DNA of 64,000 bases, from assembly GCF_963675165.1 (NCBI RefSeq), contig NC_087377.1, positions 4,464,042-4,528,041 on the forward strand. The letters are read 5' to 3'. The position numbers and the translations under genes are program-made. The notes beneath the pieces were generated by a model, which searched no databases, had not been told where the DNA came from, and saw nothing but the letters and a program-made list of their open reading frames with translations. Each line of letters begins with the position of its first letter. Positions within the stretch are counted from its first letter, which is position 1. The DNA is from Halichondria panicea. Taxonomy: Eukaryota > Porifera > Demospongiae > Suberitida > Halichondriidae. This document shows, piece by piece, positions 12,087-24,367 of the stretch.

Positions 12087-13408
12087 TTCAGTCAGGAGGT
12101 GATCTCCATAGCAGAAGAGATTGGAGCAGTAAGTGTCTGTTTGGAGATAGCTAGCAACCTGCCCAGAAATGTGGAAATAAGATTAGTCTCACAAGATGGA
12201 AATGCCACTGGTATATATAACTATATAATCATGCAGTGTAGCCATGTTGTTCACTCCCCCTCTCTATATAGAGCCGAGGGACTACACTGCTGTCTACACC
12301 ACGGTCACGTTCCTCAGTGGAACTGCTCGTGATGGTCCAGGATCTCACATGTGCTTAGACATTAAGCTATCTGATGATAGTATAGTTGAGATGGATGAGG
12401 TGTTCCTGTTGACAGCACACTCTCTTGCTCCTAATGTCAACATCATCAATACTGCCACTGTTATTATCGTCAATAGTGATGGTAGGTGAAATATTGATGT
12501 GTGATCATTGCACAAATGTGGCGTTGGCTTGTTTCCATCCAATACAGACTCTGCCACTATTATCATGGTCCATAATAATAGTTATATCCTAACTGTTCGT
12601 TTATAGTTGAAAGTGGACTCTACATGCAACTATACACTTCATCTGTACGAGGGCCCACAACTGACGATGGTAGTGTAGAAGTTGAGTTACAGAATGGCTT
12701 CAGGTTCCTGGAACAACAGTATACTTACGTCATAGTAAGTTTTCCAAATTGTGTTACATAGATTCACCATAATATTAGGTGGGCAGCAATGGACATGTAA
12801 CACTAAACGGATCCGCTACGTTTATTACTAACGTAGAATCGCTCCCTTTTTCTTCATCTCCATTTCTAGAGCCCCCTTCTTGTCAGATATCAATCCATCT
12901 AGGGGAGGACTAGTATTCTACAGAGAGACCCAAGACGATCTGCTCTTCACACGAGCTACCAATGAAGTGAGGACTGCCTTCCCTAACCACCCCACCTTCA
13001 CTCCTGTGTCCTTGTTCATTGCAACTTGGCTTCAATTAAGTTCCACCCGTATCTGGCGATGGGGTTAGTTTAGTAACAAGTATGATCACCACAATTAATT
13101 ATTCATTATTATACAGACGAATACTTTCCAAATCATTATGGCAACAGATGGTCAAGCTTCATTTGTCACCTTTATATACGATGACACACAATGGACAGAC
13201 GATGGTCAGGATGGTTTTGCTCCACTGGCTGGAATCAATGGTAGTGATAATTATGGTTCGCTCTGTGGCTCTACCTGGGTCTTCGTCAAATGATATCAGG
13301 AACCTCACAACCACTAGCAACGTGGAGGTGCCTGGTTTGTGGATTTACAGGGTGGATTCTTCAGACATCATTGCTCCTGCATGGAAGAACTCGCTAGCCA
13401 CCATGTGA
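12087..13408 (+). pseudogene. Calx-beta plus nidogen (NIDO) domain gene fragment, probably broken
   Basis: Exons 12087-12210 and 12272-12481 encode a Calx-beta domain (DYTAVYTTVTFLSG, DDSIVEMDEVFLLT) and are properly spliced in phase 1. An exon near 12607-12735 continues in frame. Then comes NIDO-type sequence: APFLSDINPSRGGLVFYRET, FTPVSLFIATW, and after an intron NTFQIIMATDGQASFVTFIY, with TSNVEVPGLWIYRVD. Reading these pieces requires frame changes near 12870, near 13035 and near 13262, with no splice sites to explain them. Calx-beta and NIDO domains are typical of secreted or surface adhesion proteins. No signal peptide or C-terminal continuation was found. Confidence 0.65.
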
Positions 13409-14968
13409 TGTGAGCTCCCCCCATATACATGTCTGAGTTTGCATGTGCTTATTATTATTCTTGAATGTCTTTTATAATAGGTTCAAGCTAGCTAGAGGCA
13501 ATTAACTTCTGTAGTAACTCATCTATATTAACATAGTAGTGACAGATTTTTCTGTGTACAAGTAACATCATAGTGTTGTGTTTTGTTTGCCCACGAGGCT
13601 TTATTAATGTCATTACACAACATGAAATTAAACTGTTGGAGGAAGGATTACATATATATATGTTGCTATTCTCCTGATCTAGATATCTTACGCTTATATA
13701 TTAGCAGTCAAATGTTGTCAAATAATATTACAACAACAAAGGAGCATGCTATCAACTTGTCAATATTGATCAAAGTTGATATTGGATTGTGTGGTAGATT
13801 GGAGTGTCATGAATGCGATTATCCTTTGCTGAGCTGTACCCTACATTTAACCGGCTGAAGGACACTATAGATCTATAACCTTTTTGGCTAACTATAGAGC
13901 TATAGCAACATCATTCAACATCGTTATATCATTATTTTGTATTTTCAATTCCCTAAAACTACAATAGAAGATAGCAACACAAGGAGAAAGCGTGCGACCA
14001 ATAATTCTATGTACGAGTACAATGGGTATTTTAAATTATAAGTATTTTATCCACAGGCAAACGTAGCAGAACAATGGCAGTGGCGTTTCTACGAAATACA
14101 GTAGGAGGTTGCTGAGAGCTGGCGACAAAGTTTAACTGCCCACGTACAGGAAACCACACCCCCTTTTCTGCACACGACAACTTTTTTATAGTGTCAATCA
14201 TTAGACGTAGACGTGAAAAAGCTTGGAAATACTGAATATAGCTAGTGCTGCTCCTCCTGAATAGCTCCCAGATAAACAGTAGTAGAAGAAGGTATTATGA
14301 GACGGAACCAATTATGAGACAGCTGTTTAAAACAGGAGTGCTTCAGCTATTCTGTCTGCAGTTAATAGCACTATCACTCTAGTATTTTTTCCAAAAGAAA
14401 TTTGGAGTTGTATGCTTGTGTTGACAGAGATACCACAATAGTTTGTTTAAGTACAGAATTTAATTGGAAAAAACATTTTTAATTGACCAAATTTAAGTGG
14501 GTACCAAATGTTTGTAGTAAAATTCACTTGGTATCAGTTAAAACTGTTTTTATAGGCAAAATAATCACTATATTTTAATATTAGAAAGTTCCAGATATGT
14601 TAGAACAGCCAATTACCGTTAAAATTAATTAATTGCAATGGTGTCTCGTAAATACCCCCCCTGTCTCATAATACCCAAACCACTTTGAACACTAAAATGC
14701 TAGCATTAGCTGCAAACAAAGCACTGTCACTCTTTTTTTTGCTTACATGCAAAGCATATTGACCATAAAAGTTAGTGAACAGGCTATTTAGTTCCCTCAA
14801 GATTACTGCAAGACAGGGGGGTCAGAAACATTTAGATGTCTCATAATACCCCCTTGTACTCTAACCTTGAGGCCTATATCTTAAAATGTAGCAGCTAGTA
14901 CTAGCTAGTCTCGCGGGCCATACTCCACAATCTGATACTACGTATGGTGACTATTGCCAGGTTTTCGT
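13409..14968. other. Intergenic stretch with a degraded MITE
   Basis: No gene seen. Blocks of the type GGTATTATGAGAC near 14290 and their inverses GTCTCATAATACCC near 14660 and 14840 suggest a decayed inverted-repeat element at about 14281-14865. A 31-base block starting AGTCTCGCGGGCCATACTCC at 14910 recurs next to the protease fragment at 25453. Confidence 0.45.
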
Positions 14969-15120
14969 TAGCCTCGACTCAAGTCCGCTTTACAGCGGCC
15001 TGGTATACCTTGTATGCGCATGCGCGAAATAATTCCTATATTTATCAGTATTACGCAAGTGATAAAATCGGAAAAAGTACACAAAGGAAAAATACGTAAG
15101 ACTGCGTGGTTGGTGGTAGA

Positions 15121-17638
15121 ATGTTCAAGACAATGGCAGCCACCAGAATATGCAGATTGTGCTGCAACATTGTTACTTCTACTCGCTGCTCAGCTCTGTT
15201 CAGCAAAGAGTCTGTTCAAAGATGCCTTCCAGACAGACTTGGCAAATTGCTAGAGCTGCCAGTTAGTGAATGTGATGGGCTATCTTCATACATTTGTAGA
15301 GCTTGCACAAACAAATTCCAGTCTCTGGAGTCTAAACTTAAAGCCTTTAGAAGTATGGCTAAGTGTGGTTTTGAGCAGGGTCGAAATAAGGCTTCCATCT
15401 GTAGTCCTATGGTATCAGGTAGGAAGAGAACTAAAGACACCAGTGGGCTTGAAGCATCACCTCACACAGTCCATGCTAGACCTCTAGCAAAACGTCTGAC
15501 AGTAGGAGCACCTGGAAGAAGGCTTGCTTTCTCAACCAGGGAGGAACGTAGGTTGATTGCAACAAATCATATATGTAGATGACAGGAATCATCTCTTTTT
15601 CATAGCGCACACAGACTGTCCTCGTCAGCCACTGCTGTTAGAGTTGACCAATCTCGAGCAGTTTTCTTCTGTTGACGGTATGTTAAACCACCTACAAACG
15701 AAATGAACGTAAATTAATATATAGCCATTAACTTAAAGGTTCAGAAGGTGTTGCAAGAGATATTTCCAAGCCTAGTTCGACTGAAACAGTTATGGTGAGG
15801 ACAACAGATCTGATACTGTAAACACACCAAAATCACACTAATTAATTAAACAATATACAGATCACAGTGAGCTCACCCAGTACAGTGACTGCGAAGTAGA
15901 TGAAAGTCTCCAGAAATTACGCCAGGCACTGAATAGTGGCAACATTCAGTCTATTGCCAAGGCAGCATTTTCTTGCCCTTCACTGAAGGACCAATTGGTA
16001 GAGGGTGTGGTGAAAATTCTTGACGACGAATGTTCCACTCTATGTCGTAACTCTGGGGAGTTTGTCTCTCTATTTCACCGGGTTCCAATTGACAATGTGG
16101 AAGCGTTATCGTGGAAACAGGCTGTGTCTGAACTACAGCGAAAGTCTCCGATTCTATTTAGGCTTATCCAGACGATCGTAGGACGTTCAGATCATAGGAA
16201 CTTGCATAAACGCGGAGAGAGTCACTACCCTGGGATGTGTATGGCCACAGCAATTCTCTTGAAAGAGCGTAACACAAGAATGTGTGGTATTCAGTCGTTT
16301 CTGTCTCTCGTACTCTTCAACTGTAGAGTAAACAAAAAGGTTTGTACATGTACATGTACATGTATGATGTGTGTCCACTACGTATTTTCAGATACAGGTA
16401 TAATTATTATATCACAGAGAGGGATTGGAAACGGAAGTTACCTTGCCACGTTAGGCCAGGGTTTAATCGAGGCTACAAAATGTATGTATGATTGTAACGT
16501 TAGTAAAATCTAGACTAGATAGTGCCTGCAGTATACTCCCAACTGTCACCTGAGGAACGTATGGATTGACACATGCAGTACACTGATAATTAAGTATTAC
16601 CATTATATAGCTAGAAGCATACTCATAAAGATCTCAGAGCATGACACTCTTTGTAGCTATTTTGAAAAACGTATTTTTTCCAAAGGATGCTCACCATTAT
16701 AGAGGGCATGAGAATGCATGTTGTTTTAGGGGGGCTTTGAATGCATTAATTGCAGTGGTCTTAATTCCAGAAACATCGTTTCCCCAAGTGCTGCACAACC
16801 GTACACAGATTTAAAAATTAATGTAACGCGATGCTACCTCCGTTTCCAATCCATCTCCTCTTATATAATTATGATTACATTGAATTACTCACAGGTATAC
16901 TCCAGGCTGAATCATCTTAGTGTCACTATCAGTTACTGTGCCGTGTTGAAGTTGGTCACGAAAATCAGCAAGCTGTACCAACGTCCTATCGATGCCTGGA
17001 TTGATGAGGGTGCATGTTTCAAGTTCGTGGGGGACAACGTTGCTAAAACAAAGGGCGTTAGAGACATACGTAGTGACCATCATGGTGAGCTAGTGCAAAT
17101 GTACAGTTTGTTGGCAAAGGACCATCTCCAGTCTCAACCTTTTCCCCCCTAACCTGGGTTCCCTAAAAATAACTCACTTCCTTCCTACAAAGGCCGACAT
17201 TGAGGGCATCCAAGAAATTTGGTCGTTCTAGTCGGTCGAATACTGTGCGAGTACATCAAGCCCCTCCAGCGGTACAAACGGTGTGTTGTCAGTCACATTA
17301 AGCACCCCCACAGCACAGAGATGGCCAAAAAATCTGAGGTTGTAGTCCTTGATGTTCTACACAAGAATGAGGCAAAGGCCGCAGACATGATAGACATAAT
17401 GATCGAGAAACATTCATACTTGAAAGATTCTATTGAACTTACTGTTATGTCAGGTGGCGATCAGATGACTTGTGAAAGACAGCGATGTAGCAAAAAACAT
17501 ATGCGAGATGCGGACACTCGCAGTGGACAATTGAAGCAGTTAGAGCCTTGTATAGAGGACTGGCACTGCCTTATGAGTATTCTGGGGGTAGGTGAAGCAC
17601 TCACTTGGACTTCTTATCGACCCCTTTGTTTCCACTGA
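15121..17638 (+). pseudogene. Transposon protein remnant, ZAD-like zinc finger plus DUF6589-like region
   Basis: The first exon (15121-15549) starts M-F-K-T-M and has a CRLCC...YICRAC double Cys-pair pattern like ZAD zinc fingers, then a basic tail. Small exons near 15611-15678 and 15740-15794 follow, then a long one (about 15862-16340) with SCPSLKDQLVEGVVKILDDE and HYPGMCMATAILLKERNTRM. After a nested MITE, 16895-17150 encodes VGDNVAKTKGVRDIRSDHHG, and 17219-17590 encodes SGGDQMTCERQR and CIEDWHCLMSILG. These motifs resemble DUF6589 proteins found in transposons. Frame breaks near 17150 and 17222 and the missing C-terminus show it is inactive. Confidence 0.65.
16413..16868. mobile_element. 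MITE nested in the 3.2-kb transposon
   Basis: Ends match the MITE at 1389-1915: AGAGGGATTGGAAACGGAAG at 16417 and the inverse CTCCGTTTCCAATCC at about 16837. It lies between two exons of the transposon gene, so it inserted after that element was in place or arose with it. Confidence 0.65.
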
Positions 17639-17985
17639 GTATACCAGCAGGAACACCACGATCATGTAGACTAGTCACTTGATCTACCATTAGAGACACT
17701 AGGGGACAATACTACGCTCACTAGGAGGAGAACTAATTCTATCCAGCTTCTTGTCGAATTAAAAAGGCAAAGTTTGGTAGCAGATAGACTTTCATATCCA
17801 GTAGGAACCCACAGGAAAACATCATTCCCTTCGTACAGCATCCGTAGAGTGTCAAGCTGTTTATCCCTCAGAACTAAATGACTTCTCTTCACACAAGAAA
17901 GGGCATAAGCCAGAGCGGAAGAGAACTCAGTGTCAGTCGAGCTAGTCATCTTTGCTATATGTAAAGTGTGTAACACGGACCACTA
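17635..17985 (-). pseudogene. RecQ-like DNA helicase fragment
   Basis: The translation gives LRDKQLDTLRMLYEGNDVFL followed by WVPTGYES, the start of a RecQ family helicase core. A single missing base at the Walker A motif shifts the frame; the next frame reads KSICYQTLPF. A further frame reads PLVSLMVDQVTSLHDRGVPA, the motif Ia region. Only about 115 residues are covered. It lies on the strand opposite to the transposase remnant inside the same element. Confidence 0.7.
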
Positions 17986-18138
17986 AAATTAGAATACAAA
18001 ATAGTATACCTGTTTATTTTACTGACAGTATCCACAAATACACGGATTACCCCCTTTTTGGGGTAATGTAAGCGCATGCGCATACAAGGTATACCAGGCC
18101 GCTTCTAAAGCGGCCTTGAATCGAGGCTAGGTTTTCGT

Positions 18139-18580
18139 GTACAGTTCTGGAATTTCGGAACGATGGCATTTCAAGAATTTCCACACAAAAATGCAAAAAT
18201 GTACCGAAGTATTCAAAAGGGGTGTGGTTTAAAATTGTTCACCATTGCTAAAAGTTGACAAGCTACACTGTACTGAGTCTGTTGGTTGTACAATCAGGCA
18301 CTCTAAAGGATCAAGACTATCATTTTAATTGTATATTGCTTTCTTGAATATCTAGCTGATGGATAGCTGCAGTCAAGAATGAAAAGAAAGATTAGGGAGC
18401 CCAAAAGTCGGCAAAACTATGGTTTCATTTATTCCAAGCAGAAATAGCCATGGCAAGACCTCTTCTCCAGAGTTTAATACTGAACATGAGTGATATGGAA
18501 GCAGAAATCAATGCATGCAATAGACAATATTATTTTGCAGCTCTACAGATCTAGATCTACAATTGTTGAGTATGAATCAT
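18139..18580. other. Non-coding stretch
   Basis: No gene seen between the transposon and the downstream minus-strand gene remnant. Confidence 0.5.
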
Positions 18581-19491
18581 CTATTGTCTTGATACTGAGT
18601 GTGCATTGCATTCAATTTTAATCTTCTGTTTCTCATCATTGTTTATTGCTAAGGTACCAGGACCGGAAGCAATAAGAATGCCAACGGCAATCTTCCCGGT
18701 CATGGTTTGGCGGTATGGTGAATCTCCCTGAAAATCTTCGTCTGAATCTTCTCGTTCTAAGACCATTGGAGCCGTATTTTTTGACCAATGTTGAACCGTT
18801 GGTTGTGGTTTTAGCTCATCTTCTCGTGCCATCCAGTAGGCACTATAGCATGGCTCAAAGTTTCTACTGATACTGAGCTCGGAATATGGGCTGAAGCTTG
18901 ACTGAAGCTATTCTGCTTGGTTACATGAGAGGGAACTTTTACAACTAAAAGGTTGTGACCAAGCTGGAGTAGAATGTGGCCCCCAGCAGCTTCCACTTCA
19001 GCAGTTGCCTCGTCAATATTCTCAGTGTGAAGCAACATTTCCTCCATGGCGGCAGAACTCCTGTAGAGCAGGTAACATGGAGTAATGTATATGTATAATT
19101 ATATATACATGCATGTGTAATTATAATGTTAGCATAAACTATACCGATCATTGATCATCGACTGAAAGTTTTGAATGTCTTCGAATAGTTCAGGATGAGG
19201 CTTATCTTCATCAGCTTTCAGGTCTTGCAATACCTCATCAATTTCACTAATGAAACAAAGCAAAGAGGCATATTTATGCATGGTGTCAATAAGTAGATCT
19301 CTATATATAGGTGGATGGATGCATGCTTGCATGCATGGACTGGTATAATGAAACTGCTGATAAGAGGTATATATAATTATATTCTCAGGCATAACTCACT
19401 TGAGCACAGTTTCCAGTTTAGCCTCTTTATCAATCACACCAGCTAGTGATGTGGAAATCATACTGCAAACCACAAGCAGCAACAACTTCAT
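18581..19491 (-). pseudogene. N-terminal half of a secreted zinc-protease-like gene
   Basis: Exon 1 (19400-19491) encodes a signal peptide (M-K-L-L-L-L-V-V-C-S-M-I-S-T-S-L-A). Exon 2 is 19145-19246 (DEDKPHPELFEDIQNFQSM). Exon 3 starts at 19060 and reads EATAEVEAAGGHILLQLGHN. Near 18840 the frame moves from one ending in a stop at 18811 to an overlapping one reading AYWMAREDELKPQPTVQHW and MTGKIAVGILIASGPGTLAI, which ends at 18581. I recognise the latter motif as preceding a zinc-protease domain in related proteins, from memory. No protease domain follows here, while an orphan one lies at 25455-26052. The frame change and truncation suggest a pseudogene. Confidence 0.6.
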
Positions 19492-21153
19492 TTCGTTCTA
19501 TTTGTTTTTCTTGTTCCCTTTGTGTTTGTTGCGGCTTGATATCTCTGAGAGTGAATAACGCTCCATGCATAAGCGTGCTTTTATTGAGTCAGGTATAGCA
19601 AATTAAGGCATGCATGCATGCAACAGTTGATTTTACTAACCTGGAGGAGAGACTGTCTGAGCATGCACTTAGTCAGGTACAAGCAAATTAAGTCATGCAT
19701 GCACAGTTTTACTACGCTTGAGGAGAGACTGTCTGAGCATGCACTTAGTGCATGGCTATAGATCGGAATTCCAACCTAACCAATTATAGATCAAGGATTG
19801 ACAAAATTAGAAGAAACAAAGAATGACAAGAAGCGTATTCGTTCTATGCATCCCATCATGCATTTATGCACATAATGAATTACATGACATTGTATAGTTG
19901 GTCATGCATGCATTGACTATTGCGTAAAGGATTGAGTTTTAAGTTTCTTAAATTTCAAAGTAAACTTGCTTAGTAGAATGTCAAATGGATGGTACATGAT
20001 CATGAACGTTCCACTTTATTCTCCCAACAAATTATAGCACATAATTATCTACTATATTTCTCCAACGTGCATGCTCCTATTGTTGCTCAATGCTCAACGT
20101 TTGCATGCAGATATTATACGAGTACTTGAAAAATTGTACCAATATCTTGCATTTTATTTGACTGTGACCACAATAATTATTGTATTAAGTCTCCTGCTTC
20201 TCTTAAATGTCACATTGTTATTAGCAAGGAACTTATCAAACATATTCTTCTAATTGTACTAATTGAAGGTCAATGGAGGATAGAGATATTTGAGTCAGAC
20301 TATTGCACTAAGCGGCCACATACCACCACAGCTCACGTACTCTGACTAATTGATTGCAGTCCATCATGCATGCAATAGTCATGCATGCATGCATATCTAT
20401 TTGGGCATGCATGACTATTGCATAATTAATTAAAGAGAGATCAGGTCTTTAAGTTACTATTGCATACCAGAGCTCGTTTACATATAATTGAGTAACGTTT
20501 CCAGCACATCATGCATTCATGCACATTTATAGTCTGTCATGCATGACTATAGCTTTTGCGTCTTAAGTTACTTGCATTTTAACACCTGGTAATACAGTAG
20601 AATGTCAAATGGGATGCCGGATATATACACATGAATGTTTTACTTCGTTTTTTCCCAACAAATTTAAAGCATATAATCATTTACAATGTGGATATTCACG
20701 TGCAGATTTCTGCAACAAGCTCCCACCTGATCTCAATGTTGGCCCCATTTAGTAACCCAATACCCTAGTGAAACCCCTTCCCTTTTCCAAATAATTTATG
20801 GTCGGAATGTGCATGATACACTGTTTGATTTATGGACTGTTTTTTGGTGGGGGCATACATTGTGATACTATAATATTATATCACACTATCACAATGATAC
20901 TGCAGCACTGCATGTAGATTTCTCCAATTCATGTTATATAGTCTAGTGCTCTTATGCAAATCGACGACAGACATGCACGGTCTAAAAAAACCCTAGTTGA
21001 CTTTGGAGATTAGAGCAAGTTGAAGTTCTACACTGTACTCTTGAGTACACTATTAAACTATCATGCACTCTGAATTATTAGTAACCTTGCCAGTGCTTGT
21101 TATGAGTGCTATTAATCCCTCATTGCACGAGTAGCCATACTATTGATTGTTAA
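19492..21153. other. Intergenic stretch rich in ATGCATGCAT words
   Basis: No gene seen. Two ~50-bp blocks containing GAGGAGAGACTGTCTGAGCA, GCATGCACTTAGT and nearby sequence repeat at about 19644 and 19721. Clusters of TGCATGCA and CATGACTATTGC are frequent between 19850 and 20560. Confidence 0.5.
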
Positions 21154-21531
21154 CAGGGCCGTAGATAGCTTAGGTTTGCAGGGGTGGCAAAATAACAGCT
21201 GAAAATTTTTACTTAAAAAAAGGTCAACTGTTATTTCATATCCTCTGAGTAATATGGCAACTTCCAACTTGCTGTGGCACAACTTAGACCAACTAAAACA
21301 AGGTAGCTTGAGCTAGAAAGGTACTCCTGCTTCCAGAGGCGAGTGGAGCTCAGAATTTTACCTAAAAAAAGGTCATCACTCGTTCTCAACAGTCAGCATG
21401 TGCATCAGATAGCCCTGCCCACATCTCAATTTCATTATACCGCATTGGGCATGTGCAGATCAGTAAATTTGGGATATCTAGACAGACTGCCCCCCCCCCC
21501 CCCCCCCCCCCCCCCGCTGTCTACGGCCCTG
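21154..21531. mobile_element. MITE, CAGGGCCGTAGATAGC family, copy 1
   Basis: Termini CAGGGCCGTAGATAGC and GCTGTCTACGGCCCTG. The ~378-bp interior matches the copy at 53246-53616 over nearly its whole length, including GGTCAACTGTTATTTCATAT and CCTGCCCACATCTCAAT. This copy contains a run of about 25 C residues (21490-21515). Confidence 0.8.
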
Positions 21532-22077
21532 GTGTGTGTGTGTCTGTGTGTCTGTCTGTGTGTCTGTGTGTCTGTGTAGACTGCTACAGCTGCTCAAGGA
21601 TCAATGAAGAGTTTCTATAGTCATGTTTTCTTGGATTTTAATTCGTGGATTTGCAAAATAATGCTTCGTTCTCGATGCCTAGTTTAGCTTACATTGCAAA
21701 AGAGGGCGTAGAAAAACTTTTCAATAGAGTGTTACTATACTCTATACTTAGTAGCTTCTCTGCACTAGAACGCTAGCTATTGCAATCAGTTTGAAAAGGA
21801 ACCGCGCACGTGAGCGCGAAAAATTTGAGGCCCCGGTCACAACACCCCCTATATTGTTTGTTGTTGGTGCCTATTAGCGATGTACTCCTGGCAATGTGCA
21901 TTGACAGGCAACTCCATGTAACCGGTTTGAAATTGTGGACCGATCTATATATAAAGCACTGTAGAAACCACATGTACCAAAAGCAATGGTGGTAAGACTA
22001 GGTGATGACCTATCATCCTCTAGCAAAGCTACATGTATAGCAAAAGACCGTGTCTAGATAATGTTGGGTATAGTAAC

Positions 22078-22236
22078 CCTCTCTCTCCCTCTCTCTCTCC
22101 CTCTCTCTCTCTCTCTCCCTCTCTCTCTCCTTCTCCCTTTCTCTCTCTCTCTCTCCCTCTCTCTCTCCCTCTCTCTCCCCCTCTCCCTCCCCCTCTCCCT
22201 CCCTCTCCCTCTCTCTCTCCCCTCCTATTCCCCCCT
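22078..22236. repeat. (CT)n / CCCTCTCT simple repeat
   Basis: About 160 bases of almost pure pyrimidine on the + strand, based on CTCTCTCC units. It creates spurious Ser/Leu/Pro and Arg/Glu reading frames on both strands. Confidence 0.95.
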
Positions 22237-22412
22237 CTCTTTTGGGGGGGAAGCTTAACCCTGCTGGAAGAGTGAGAAGAGAGCTGCAAGGCTCCGCTGA
22301 TGCAGCCATTACCTGAGCCATTACTTTTGGCATCGATCGTTTTTTATTTTTTTAATAATAATCATAGTCGATCATTACCCACCCACTATTTCGATTCTAC
22401 AAAACCAGAAAT

Positions 22413-23034
22413 GGTATAACCAAGGGCGTATACAGAGAAGAGGGCATGCAACTCGCCCTATTCTCAGAATCATCCGACTTCGGTATTGAGCTATTTTTAG
22501 AACTGCCCACAAAAACGCCCACGCGTAACCTTTGACCGCACAAGCTAAATCAAAGTCTTTTTTATATCTGTGCTAGCTAGCTCGATTGCAGCATAGTAAA
22601 ACTAGTTCTCAGCAGCAGTAATGGCTCGTACTAGCAGTGTCAAAGGCAAAGGCAAACCATCCAACAGTTGCAACTCCAAGAAGATGAAACCTAGGTACAA
22701 TAAACCTGTCTTCCTGAGTCTCTGGTACTTCTTAACAATACGCCCAGCACTTAACTTCCCGCTCAAAGGGGTTGTCTTGGACCTGGCTGGACTAGGACTG
22801 GTCATGACACTTCTCTAAAATAATACTGCACTGTTAGCTAGCTAGCTAGCTAGCAAAGGCAGCTCTGATGTACACGCCCATAATTATAACTCCGTAAACA
22901 ACACCGCCCACTTGTTCACGTCCGTATACTGGATTCTATTTTTAGCATATCCGGTCTCTGATACGAAGTCGGATGAGTACGTAGGGTACATAGTGAGTTG
23001 CATGCCCTCTTCTCTGTATACCCCTTGGTATAAC
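22413..23034. mobile_element. MITE, CCAAGGGCGTATA family, copy 1
   Basis: The left end has CCAAGGGCGTATACAGAGAA and GAGGGCATGCAACTC; the right end is their inverse (GAGTTGCATGCCCTCTTCTC, TATACCCCTTGG). Length is about 620 bp. It interrupts the left arm of the long inverted repeat. A shorter relative lies at 62556-62751. A 65-codon frame inside (22621-22818) has no recognisable domain. Confidence 0.75.
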
Positions 23035-24367
23035 CCTTTCCAGGTCAATCGCACACACAGTTCCAGTTTGCATCTGAGCCCAACCCACCAAATTAGCTTG
23101 ATGTTATCGCCGCCCCCAATGAAGTGGCTATGGCTTGTAGAGATAGGCGTGGGTCATCAATGGCTGTGCACAAACTAACCATCGATTTTATGCCTTGCTG
23201 CTGCCTCGATGGGAGTATGTGTGGCCTTTAAAAGCTGCACTCTGGTCAACTAAGCTGCTTAGCAAGCATGTAGACTATTGTAGAGCTTGTGTCCACTTGT
23301 GAAGTGCCTGTGTACACAAATGGCTTGCTGCTTCCTCTTCGAAAATATTCTATGGCTACCAAGATAGTCCAGAGGGTCTACCAATGGATACTACTCAGTC
23401 CTACATGCTGTATAGCTTGTTTTAAACCTTTTTTTTTTTTATTGAACAGCTCAGCAGAACTTCAAAGGATAATCGCATTCATGATACTATCCAATCTGCC
23501 ACAGAATCCAATATCATGCAACATTCACAAGTTGATAACACGCTCCCTCCCAGATTGTTGTTGTAAAATTTACAACAATTTGACCAGTAAAGGGATAAAA
23601 AGCTATAGTTTATTTTGGCACCTCCACTGAGGCATCCATTAATTAAGCTCCTCTCCTATAATGACTGTGCGGAATTCAATTCTGTCAACAATAACTTACC
23701 TCTTCACCTCTTCCATAACTCTTAATAGTTTTTAAATGAAAGCAAAATGGCGAGAAGCATTAGCACAGCGCAGCTTGCAGCACTCGTTATGATTACCATA
23801 TCATGTTGATGCATTTGTGCATTTGGGGAGGAATGGTTTTAGTTGCCACAAAATCTCAACGTTTGCTAAGTCACACACTTACAAACCAAATGCATGATTG
23901 TGTTTCTTATTAATATCCACCACAGACGCTGTACAATCATATAGTGGCTGGTATTAAAGAGGATAAACGCAAAGAACAATAAAGTTAACAGGGTAAGCTC
24001 TTAATTGTGGTTTATCTCCTATTGTATTGTTGGGCTTGTAGTTTCCCTGTTCACTACATTGCATTGTAGGATGGGTACTTTCCCCTTGTACTGCTACGTT
24101 TGATTGTAGATAGTTACCATGGAATATTTTACCTTTGTGACTGAGCCAAATCTGAACAATTTTTTGCGCTCTGGCAAGGATCGTGTGTACCTATTTTGGT
24201 TTTTAGATTTTTTTGTTGCAAATTGATCAACCCTCGCGATGTTTGCATAATTATGTTTGACGCTCACAAAACATTCTAGTAATACGGTAGAATTCTTTCC
24301 GTTTGTACTGCTGTGCTATATATGTTTGATTGAGATAGGGTGCATGCTTTCGGTCCCCTTGTACTAG

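Larger units (their letters stand above)
14969..18129. mobile_element. 3.2-kb DNA transposon with 9-bp target duplication and RecQ-like helicase remnant
   Basis: The element begins TAGCCTCGACTCAAG and ends TTGAATCGAGGCTA. Long imperfect terminal repeats include AGCGGCCTGGTATACCTTGT and GCGCATGCGC. It is bounded by the perfect 9-bp duplication GGTTTTCGT (14960-14968 and 18130-18138). Inside are a zinc-finger/DUF6589-like gene remnant (+) and a RecQ-like helicase remnant (-) that converge and are both cut off near 17600-17640, as if a central segment had been deleted. From memory, this gene content and target-duplication length resemble the AcademH group of Academ transposons. That assignment is inference. 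Confidence 0.85.

Noticed and set aside
22013-22333. Long Arg/Glu-rich and Ser/Pro/Leu-rich frames on both strands
   Set aside because: They are translations of the (CT)n repeat and have no domain or splice support.
22621-22818. 65-codon frame starting MARTSSVKGKGK
   Set aside because: It lies inside a MITE, is overlapped by a similar frame on the other strand, and has no recognisable domain.
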